64,000 nucleotides of DNA from Symbiodinium natans (Eukaryota; Sar; Dinophyceae; Suessiales; Symbiodiniaceae), in NCBI GenBank assembly GCA_905221605.1, contig CAJNDS010001313.1, positions 677,163-741,162 on the forward strand, read 5' to 3'. The translations under genes and the position numbers were made by a program. Positions 57,619-64,000 of this stretch are shown in pieces; within the stretch, counting starts at the first letter, position 1, and every line of letters starts with the position of its first letter. The notes beneath the pieces were generated by a model. That model did not search any database and was not told the origin of the DNA. It saw only the letters and a program-made list of their open reading frames with translations.

Positions 57619-60600
57619 GTGCTACGTTGCATACACATCGCCACGTGTGAAGGCCATTCTTTGTGAGCCGAAGTGGTACTATTTAGGTTTTTGGCTTGCA
57701 AAGGCTTACGAGAGGAGCCCACTCATCACACAGCAAACTGTAGGAAGAGTGTGCAGCCGCGTCTTGGATTGAAGGACGCTAGACCGTGTCGTTGGAGAAG
57801 TCGATGAAGCGAAGCAGAGGCACAGTGGCGGGTGGACACAGTCCACCCGCGACTAGAGACGGGAGATTTGCGAAAGCCCCTAGACATCAGATGACCAAGA
57901 TGCGCAATGAGCCAGACCGTCCAAACGGTGTGAGTTAAACATGAGAAGCAGCGCTGTGTCCCTTAATGCATGCAAGAACAAGGGCTGTGGGGGGGGAAGT
58001 GCTACGTCGCATACATATCGACACGTGTGCAGGCCGTTCTTTGTGAGCCGAAGCATGCGAATGGTACTATTTAGGTTTTTGGCTTGCGGAGGCTTACGAG
58101 AGCCACTCATCACACAGCAAGTTGTAGGAAGACTGTGCAGCCGTGTCTTGGATTGAAGGACGCTAGACCGTGTCGTCGGAGAAGGCCATGAAGCAAAGCA
58201 GAGGCACAGTGGCGGGTGGACCCGGTCCACCCGCAATTAGAGACGGGAGATTTGCGAAAGCCCCTAGAGAGCAGATGACAAAGATGCGCAATGAGCCAGA
58301 CCGTCCAAACGGTGTGGGTTAAACGTGAGAAGTAGTGCTAATGCGGGGAAGAGCTACGACGCATGGATGCCGATACGTGTGAAGGAGAGAAGTCAGCATT
58401 CATCAGCCCTTCCCAAGAGCGTGCCTCATGAGCCGAAGCTATGCGAAGCGAATGGTACTACGCTTTTAGGTGTTTTTGGGCTTGCAGGGCACTACGAGCC
58501 CTCACTCATCAGGCGAGGGAAGTCAGTCATCAGCCCCCCAATGAACAGTGCTGATGAATTTCAACATGAGAGAGATGTGAAAGCTGCGCGAGCGCCGCAA
58601 ACTGTGACAGAAGGAAGCCACCCAAAGGGGGGGGGCCCTAGACGGCCCCTTTTTTGGCCCATCTCCAAGCGATTCCCTAGCTGTGCCAGGTGTTTGGGAA
58701 TCTCAGAGAGCCGATGGCCGTGGACCCAAAGATGCAAAGCAGATTCTCAAGCCGTTTCGAGTTCGGAGGGGATCGGCACAAGAGGTCCGGATAGTCAGGG
58801 CCAAAGGATTCAAACGGCCCCCCAAAAGTAGTGCGGGCGTAGACAATCAGAAGTCCTTGCTGAGTGATTGGGATGCACGCCTCAGAGCTGGGTGGAGAGA
58901 GCATAGCTCTCTCCTCAGAACACAGAACACTCTCCTCTCGGGAGTCTCTTCGTCACTTCCCTCCACACGCTGTCTTGAACGCCGAGTCTTACCCGGTCAA
59001 AGAAGGGGGCCCTAGACGAGGGACCCTCTTAGTGGCAACATCCAGCGAAAGGGCACCTCTCAAAGGTGCCTCGAAAACAGGAACTGGCGGCACGGGAGCC
59101 CTTTGTGCCGAAGCTTTTCAGAGCACTGTGAATCCCTGAGAATTCTTTCCCTGCGCCATCTTCCCAAAAAACGGTCCGCAGCAACGGTGAACCGGATCGA
59201 ACGGATGCGCGGAAATCGGAGTCCAGCGTTCGCTCTTCACGTTCCCTCCTTCGTCCTTCCTCAGTGCTCGAACATGGTACCCTTCTCCTTGCAGCAATTT
59301 TTCTTTTAACGACACTTGGGGGCTACGCGACACTTCAGACGGTTAAGACTCCCAGCCTGACACATCTCTGCCCCTGCAGGATCTGGGCCACGTGCACGGG
59401 GATCTTTGCGAGCCCCTGCTGGCAAAGCTGACATCGAAGGCTGGTGGAGTGGGGAAGGAGTTGCAGGGCTTAGAAGGGTATGTAATGCCCGTGGTACAAA
59501 GGCATATCCCGCCTCTCTTGAGAAACAGAGAGAGAGAGAGGGACTCACACCCCAAGAGCCAGGGCGGAAGTAATGTACGCAAATTCGCCGCCGTGGCCCC
59601 TGGCAAAGAAAATCTGCCCCCCCGTGGCTTGAAGTGCATGTACCCTAAACCCGAAACCCTCACCCAGATTGTCTGTGTGTGTGCGTATTCTTCATAAGCC
59701 TCTGGGCTTGCGGGTCACGGGACGGCACGGCCTGGCCAACTGAACGATTCATCAATAAGCACTCATAACGCCAACGTGCTCTTAAGCACATGCCAAAAGC
59801 ATTCCAATTGCAGGCATGATGGCGAGCTGTTTCGTGTCCTCTATCTCTTTGGGCTCCAGACGTTGTAGATGTTAAACTCAGCTCACGCGGTCCGAAACTG
59901 CACGCGAGGTGCAATCGTACACAGGCTCTCTAGACTAGGTTGGCCCTTGGGATATTCTATATTTGCCCTTTTTGGGTTTAAGAGGTTCACATTTAGGAGT
60001 CTTTTTCAGAGGGTTTTAAGATCCATCCTAGTGGAGGATTTGGGGCAGGCCGGGACGCATGGACTGCAAGACATCGGAAGGATGCTAAACCCGTAAACCC
60101 TTAAACCCCTACTTGGAGGTTCATAGTACTTACTAACCAATTATGAGCCCAGTTATAATTGGTTAGTAAGTACCATGAACCTCCTAGTAAACCCCTAAAC
60201 CCCTAAACCCCTAACCCCCTAGACCCCTAAACCCCTCACCCGTTACCCCTTAAGAAAGGTGAACGAGGCAGCAGACTACTTCGATGCGGAGCGCGTCCTC
60301 GTGATGGGGCTGGCCAGCTGCAACTAGGGTTTAGGGTTTAGGGTTTAGTAGGGTTTAGGGTTTCGGGTTTAGGGTTCCCAAGCCCTGGAGGCCGGGTTCT
60401 TCTCACGACTGCCTTCAGCTGACCAATGCCACACCCTAAGCCCGAAATAAAGCAAACCCCCCCCCCCCCCCAAAAAAAAATATTAAAACAAAACAATAAC
60501 AACAACAATAAAATCAACTAAACCTCAAAAAGCTGAAAAGAAAATATAACAGAAGCCAAACGAAAACCAACAAATGAAATAAGCAAAATAACTCAAGAGC

Positions 60601-62950
60601 TCCCCCCCCAACATAATAATAATAATAACAACAATAATAAGAAGAAGAAGAATGATAATAATCGTCATAATGATAGTAATAATAATAACAATATTAGTAA
60701 TAGTAAAAAAATACTCAAACGACACTTCGAAATGCCGCTTGAGCCCAAAAGGTACAGCATGGGCGGCTTCGGAGCACTACAACTCGGCTGCCACGCGCCT
60801 GAGGCTGTGCTGGGGGGGGGGTTAGGGTTTAAGGTAAGGTTTCGGGTTTAGGGTTTAGGGTTAGTTTAGGGTGTGGGTTTAGGGTTGAATTTGTGGGGTT
60901 TCAGGGGGGGGGGGGGGGGGGCTGGCTCCAGCTAAGAAATCCCAAGCCCGAAAAATCTGTGCCCGCTCAGCTGCTCTTCTACGCGTTGGAGCCTAAACCC
61001 TAAACCCTAAACCCTAAACCCTAAACCCTAAACCCTAAACCCTAAACCCTAAACTCTAAACCCTAAACCCTAAACCCTAAACCCTAAACCCTAAACCCTA
61101 ACCTGAAGCCAACGGTTCGCCGCGGGGAGCACGGTCTTGCCCTGGCAGGCCTACGATGCCGTGGTCTCGGTTGCTGGCTACGGCATGGGCCGCTATTATG
61201 CAAGGAATGGGCCCCTATGTCTCTTTGTTGAGGGTTTAGGGTTTAGGGTTCAGGGTTTTGGGTTTAGGGCTTGGGGGTTTGGGGGGTTTGGGGGGTTTGG
61301 GGGTTTCGGGTGCGCCCTTGCTTGGAGATTCATGCTAGCCAGCTGTCATTGGGGGAGGGAGCAGACTTGCGTTTCCACATCTCGGTGTAGCCTATCCCCC
61401 TAAACCCTAAAACCCTAAACCCTAAACCCTAAAACCCTAAAACCCTAAAACCCTAAACCCTAAAACCCTTAAACCCTAAACCCTAAAACCCTAAACCCTA
61501 AAACCCTAAAACCCTAAACCCTAAACCCTACAAAGCCGCTCTCGCAGACCCCAGGGCCGGTTAGGAGATCATGAATTGGGGTACATGGAGGTTCATGGGT
61601 AGTTGCACGTGAGGCTTAGGGTTTAGGGTTTAGGGTTTAGGGTTTAGGGTTTAGGGTTTAGGGTTTAGGGTTTAGGGTTTAGGGTTTAGGGGTACCTATA
61701 GCTTTCACTGGTTTTCACCTTATACAAGGAGGGGGGGCGGGCCTGAACCCTACCCACAGCCTTCTGGGTTTAGCGTTTGGGGGTTTGGGATTGCGGGTTT
61801 AGAGCAAAGCCCTGAAGCCCTAAGCACCTTAAGGGGCCTGAGAACAGGCTCCAATTCTCTTACAGGTCCAAAGTTCACGCGGTCTACTTGCACTCCCGCA
61901 CGGGCACCACTCCCTAAAACCTAAACCTCGCAAGCACCAATCCCTGAAACCTGAACCCCAACTCTTTCACACCCCCCAAACCCTAAACATTCACCTTTCA
62001 AACCCTTGAAGCCCTAAACCCTGAACCCTAAACCCTAAACCCTGAACCTTTCAAACCTCTTGAACCAGCAGAAGGCACCCTAAACCCCTGAACCTTTCAA
62101 CCCCTTGAACCAGCAGAAGGCACCCTAAACCCTAAACCCTAAACCCTGAACCAGCAGAAGGCACCCTAAACCCTAAACCCTAAATCCTAAATCCCTAAAC
62201 CCTACCTAAACCCTAAACCCCGAACCGTTCAACCTCTAAAAACCAGCGGAAGGCACCTCCGAGTCAACGGAGAGGTCGGGCGCTCCGCAGCCCAAAGGAC
62301 GCCGTTTGGGCCGCATTTGGGGGGGTACGTTAGGGGTCGGAAATACTGGGTTTAGGGTTTAGGGTTTAGGGTACTCTAGGGGTCGGAATACGTACTAATA
62401 GTATTCGCGTATGGTCCCTATACAACTAGGCTTTTACTTAAGGGGCTCCAGAGTTTTTGGGCGTTTCTTACTGTTGTTTAGTAGGGAATGGGGAATGAGG
62501 TACCCTATATAATCCCTTGAAGGGTATGTATAGGGCCCTCATTCCCTCATTCCCTGCTAACCAAGAGCAAGGTTTAGGGCTCTTGCGCTTTAGGGTGTAG
62601 GGTGGGCTCATAGGGCTTTTGGGAGCTTGAGAGGCTTCAGAGAAATCCCCTTGCGGAATCTGGAGCCTTGCATCCCAGATGAAGCCCACAAAACCCCCAA
62701 AACCCAAGACCCCTAAACCCCAAACCCCTAAACCCCAAACCCCTAAACCCCAAACCCTAAACCCTGAACCCTCATGCTTCAAGGGATTATATAGGGTACC
62801 TCACTCCCCTAAGCCCTAAGCCCTAAACCCTAAACCCCCACTCCCGATTGGCCAGTAAGAAGAGGTCGGGTCTTCGACTGGTATCTTCACCAACAGATCC
62901 CGCGTCTTGCCGATGTGCCCATCGTCCTGGGAGCCGCGCCCCCAGCTGTG
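54630..62950 (+). CDS. second split alpha/beta hydrolase (acyl-protein-thioesterase-like)
   Basis: Eight islands in order resemble phospholipase/carboxylesterase proteins: VVVWLHGM, PTNPEPHNGHLSVW, a helix then VLVMGLA before the elbow, LLFYALE, YDAVVSVAGYGMG and DVPIVLG. Junctions 1-2 (GG|G), 2-3 (AG|G) and 4-5 (phase 0) agree, all with GC donors. The nucleophile elbow GxSxG is not visible and should fall between 60,310 and 60,970, perhaps in a micro-exon. The His region was not found and may lie beyond 63 kb. Introns are mostly larger than 0.5 kb and repeat-filled. Confidence 0.55.
54733..54950 (+). repeat. degenerate TTTGTAGGG/TTTATAGGG tract
   Basis: Intron 1 of the second hydrolase; CCCCGGC(G/A)GGCAAAGG from the exon end is duplicated at 54,787. 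Confidence 0.8.
55293..55367 (+). CDS. second hydrolase exon 2: YVVVWLHGMHQGP
   Basis: TCCCAAG|G opens YVVVWLHGMHQGPIDAGTLR, KLQR plus AG. The GC donor is CGGAG|GCATCG. The hydrophobic strand plus LHGM matches the oxyanion LHG of thioesterase-type hydrolases. Confidence 0.65.
55497..55512 (+). repeat. G16 tract
   Basis: Short G run in intron 2. Confidence 0.95.
55578..55912 (+). repeat. 335-bp G tract with C interruptions
   Basis: Almost pure G over 335 nt, interrupted by about 20 C and a few A. It is part of intron 2 of the second hydrolase, with the G-rich strand as the sense strand. Frames of up to 182 codons (poly-Gly plus, poly-Pro minus) are artefacts. Confidence 0.95.
56191..56254 (+). 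CDS. second hydrolase exon 3: RVIFLVPTNPEPHNGHLS
   Basis: GTCCGACAG|G completes Arg (AG|G), then LWRRVIFLVPTNPEPHNGHL and SVW. It matches the P-x-A/N-P-x-x-P-x-x-x-x-G...W block of thioesterases. The donor is GT at 56,255, at 56,251, or after TGG G (56,262). Confidence 0.6.
56255..57159. other. intron region, open on both strands
   Basis: No telomere-type array between 56.30 and 60.08 kb. Frames 56,459-56,836 and 56,734-57,120 (plus) and 56,443-56,931 (minus) are unrecognised; the minus frame has a Cys-rich CPCCSCRCQC stretch. Confidence 0.35.
57160..58520 (+). repeat. tandem repeat of about 0.4 kb with conserved hairpin, 3-4 copies
   Basis: GTCTTGGATTGAAGGACGCT occurs at 57,340, 57,761 and 58,145. 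Each is followed by a perfect 10-bp hairpin GCGGGTGGAC...GTCCACCCGC with loop GTG, ACA or CCG. A second stem, ACCGTCCAAACGGT, is in copies 2 and 3. The block GAGCCGAAGC...GAATGGTACTA precedes the landmark. At one internal site the G run is about 52 nt (57,566-57,617), 8 nt (about 57,988) or 4 nt (about 58,343). It could be a non-coding RNA cluster or a satellite; no known RNA family is recognised. Confidence 0.8.
58521..59379. other. intron region, unrecognised frames
   Basis: Overlapping plus frames (58,325-58,831; 58,683-59,015; 58,864-59,139) and a minus frame, none with known motifs. GGGGGCCCTAGACG occurs at 58,629 and 59,005. Confidence 0.35.
59380..59439 (+). CDS. second hydrolase exon 4: DLGHVHGDLCEPLLAKLTSK
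   Basis: CTGCCCCTGCAG| (excellent acceptor) to TCGAAG|GCTGGT (GC donor): exactly 20 codons, phase 0-0. It joins exon 5 as LAKLTSK|VNEAADYFD, a helix leading to the elbow strand. Confidence 0.6.
60115..60184. mobile_element. 70-bp perfect-type hairpin, GGAGGTTCATGGTACTTA family
   Basis: Two 30-bp arms (60,115-60,144 and 60,155-60,184) differ at one base around a 10-bp loop. The terminus matches the element at 29,288-29,503. Confidence 0.85.
60259..60316 (+). CDS. second hydrolase exon 5: DYFDAERVLVMGLA
   Basis: AAGAAAG| opens VNEAADYFDAERVLVMGLA; a GC donor is at 60,313 or 60,317. RVLVMGL is the strand entering the nucleophile elbow (RIxLGGFSQGG in thioesterases). The Ser is not in this exon unless S of GLAS is used. 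Confidence 0.6.
60327..60375 (+). repeat. short TTTAGGG array after exon 5
   Basis: Three exact and three variant units directly downstream of the exon. Confidence 0.9.
60456..60710. repeat. C16A9 composite and AAT/AAG/AAC trinucleotide tract
   Basis: CnAn at 60,456-60,480, then AT-rich AAC/AAT, and AATAAT/AAGAAG repeats at 60,615-60,705. Confidence 0.9.
60902..60920 (+). repeat. G-run after degenerate TTTAGGG
   Basis: Degenerate TTTAGGG at 60,822-60,900 passes into a run of about G15. Confidence 0.85.
60971..60990 (+). CDS. second hydrolase exon 6 (short): LLFYALE
   Basis: CCGCTCAG| opens LLFYALE and runs into a CCCTAAA array. Position and sequence fit the helix after the elbow. A GC donor TAC|GCGTTG (60,983) would make it only 12 nt. 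Edges are uncertain. Confidence 0.45.
60991..61101 (-). repeat. telomere-type array (CCCTAAA)n
   Basis: Nearly 16 units, one ACTCTAAA. Confidence 0.95.
61149..61199 (+). CDS. second hydrolase exon 7: AYDAVVSVAGYGMGRYY
   Basis: CCTGGCAG| to TATTAT|GCAAGG (GC donor resembling GTAAGG). AYDAVVSVAGYGMGRYY fits the strand LAGVVALSGYL of thioesterases. The frame runs on to TTTAGGG repeats at 61,231. Confidence 0.6.
61200..61393 (+). other. spacer with TTTAGGG/TTTGGGGG variants
   Basis: GGGTTTGGGGGGTTTGGGGG at 61,271-61,310, otherwise unique. Confidence 0.6.
61394..61530 (-). repeat. mixed CCCTAAA/CCCTAAAA array
   Basis: About 18 units alternating 7 and 8 nt. Confidence 0.95.
61614..61690 (+). repeat. 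telomere-type array (TTTAGGG)n
   Basis: Eleven units. A solo GGAGGTTCATGGG motif lies just upstream at 61,587. Confidence 0.95.
61691..62330. repeat. spacer with AACCAGCAGAAGGCACC repeats
   Basis: AACCAGC(A/G)GAAGGCACC occurs at about 62,063, 62,108, 62,150 and 62,241, separated by CCCTAAA units and CCTTTCAA blocks. Confidence 0.75.
62379..62430 (+). repeat. GGGGTCGG-family dispersed repeat
   Basis: GGGGTCGGAATACG...GTATGGTCCCTATA, related to 25,924 and 29,582. Confidence 0.6.
62491..62808. mobile_element. 318-bp fold-back element, GGGAATGAGGTACCCTATA arms
   Basis: The arms 62,491-62,521 and 62,777-62,808 are inverted, about 31 bp, one mismatch (AAT/AGT). The interior has unique DNA and alternating CCCCTAAA/CCCCAAA units. 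A solo arm is at 21,457. Confidence 0.85.
62897..62950 (+). CDS. second hydrolase exon 8: IPRLADVPIVLGAAPPAVAD
   Basis: CACCAACAG| opens IPRLADVPIVLGAAPPAVAD. DVPIVLG fits the strand before the catalytic Asp loop. Several GC donors are possible; TTTAGGG repeats follow. Confidence 0.5.
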
Positions 62951-62962
62951 GCAGATCGTTTA

Positions 62963-63130
62963 AGGTTTGGGGTTTAGGATTTAGGGTTTAGGGTTTAGGG
63001 TTTCAGGGCTTAGGGTTTAGAGCTTAGAGTTTAGACAGTTTAGAGTTTATTGTTCAGGGCTTGGGGTTTAGGGCTTAGGGTCTTGGTCTTACAGTTCAGG
63101 GCTTAGGGTTTAGGGTTCAGGGTTTAGGTC
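62963..63130 (+). repeat. degenerate telomere-type tract
   Basis: TTTAGGG, TTTAGAG, TTCAGGG and GGGCTTA variants. Confidence 0.85.
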
Positions 63131-64000
63131 ATGCTCCAGGCAACTTTTTGGTCGAAGGTAGCAGAACCTCCTTTTGATGCAATCCCGGTGCAGTTTCTTA
63201 GGCCGTGGGTCTCGTTGGGATCCAATCACGAATTCGCCCTCTAGGAATTTTAGGGTCTTTAGGGCTGGCGTGAGGCTTCCAGCTTGAACGTGCATAGCGA
63301 GGGTTTAGGCTTTAGGGTTCAGGGTTGAGGAAGGCCCCTAGACCCTCAACCCTAAAACGCACAGGCATTTCAGTCCCTCGCTTGGGGCCTCCGTGCCCAC
63401 AGGTGCGTAAGAGTTTTTATGTTTGTTCCGTTGTTCCCAATGAGCATTCGCCTGACATCCTCACACTAAACCCTGAATACCTTAGCCCCCCCAAATCCCA
63501 AAAAAAACGAAGCGCCCTAAATCCCTACACCTATGAACCTAAACCCTAAACCCTAAACCCCGAACGCCCCAAAGGCCAAGGAGATCGGGTCGCCCCCAAA
63601 ACCCCAAGGCCCCAAAAATTCGATCCGTATCGTGCTGCTACAGACTAAACCCTAAACCCTAAACACCCTAATAAATTCGGAGTTTGCTGTGTGAGGTTTG
63701 GTGCAGTTCTTTCTGCAGCGGCGGTGCACTGACTGGCACAACGAAGTATTAAGGAAACTCTTCGCGAGGTCCATCCGTGGAGGATGTGACTTGGGCCGAG
63801 CCTTGTCTCCAAACGGTACACACAGAAAGCTGCATCTCACGGTTCAACTTCCCGCCTTCAGCACCACCATCAGCAATGATTGCCGCGTGGTCGGATTGAC
63901 TGCACAGGAGGTGGGAAAGACAGTGCAGCGGAAAGAGGATGAATGGCATCAGCAGTGCGCCAACATCAACACGAAAAGAGAACAGTTGCACAGATTCTTC
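63131..64000. other. right end of window
   Basis: A possible exon at 63,402-63,470 follows CCCACAG| (VRKSFYVCSVVPNEHSPDIL); unrecognised. Short CCCTAAA patches at 63,536-63,565 and 63,645-63,665. From 63,670 to 64,000 a unique stretch is open mainly on minus, without known motifs. The missing 3' exons of the second hydrolase would be expected here or beyond. Confidence 0.35.

Noticed and set aside
1-64000. Window as a true chromosome end
   Set aside because: Arrays are short, in both orientations and scattered throughout; a real telomere would be a single terminal array in one orientation.
1-64000. CRISPR array
   Set aside because: No regularly spaced identical repeats with unique spacers; the satellites are contiguous tandem units.

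Overview
This is nuclear DNA from a eukaryote, most likely a dinoflagellate. Four things point that way: interstitial telomere repeats of the TTTAGGG type on both strands; tiny GC-rich exons flanked by GC-AG as well as GT-AG introns; ankyrin exons of the TALMxA style; and a decayed copia-type Gag fragment. There is no bacterial-style gene organisation. Nearly all long open frames are artefacts of satellites or homopolymers, and the real coding sequence is in exons of about 20-100 bp.

Layout. 0-5.6 kb: telomere-type arrays, an AT-rich minisatellite with a 395-bp higher-order period (3.4-4.6 kb) and a 911-bp imperfect palindrome (4.63-5.54 kb). 5.6-12.1 kb: mostly unique or weakly repeated sequence with an 87-bp satellite (9.3-9.9 kb) and an AT-rich island without telomere repeats (9.9-12.1 kb). 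12.3-15.4 kb: an 86-bp hairpin satellite followed by a 368-bp GAATTC-rich satellite. From 15.6 kb on: a mosaic of telomere-type arrays, short fold-back (MITE-like) elements, long G/C homopolymers and small exons.

Three split plus-strand genes can be followed by exon homology, reading phase and splice sites. (1) 18.76-34.29 kb: a monoacylglycerol-lipase-like alpha/beta hydrolase in at least 14 exons, one of only 20 nt. It has an HG motif (HGGAGHSG), a GESAGG nucleophile elbow, a GARHQLF histidine segment and a stop after SWLDARA. Nine of its 13 junctions agree in phase. (2) 41.37-43.28 kb: an ankyrin-repeat gene with five exons, three of them spliced at an identical CTCAT|GCAC donor. (3) 54.63 to about 62.95 kb: an alpha/beta hydrolase resembling the phospholipase/carboxylesterase (acyl-protein thioesterase) family. 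Its introns hold a 335-bp G tract and a 57.2-58.5 kb tandem repeat. About fifteen further exon candidates have no recognised family.

The main message is that the telomere-like arrays, homopolymers, fold-back elements and a retrotransposon relic are intron content of protein-coding genes, and the arrays often touch the splice sites. No promoter, poly(A) site, tRNA, rRNA or spliced-leader sequence was recognised. Exon ends without a phase-matched partner are approximate.
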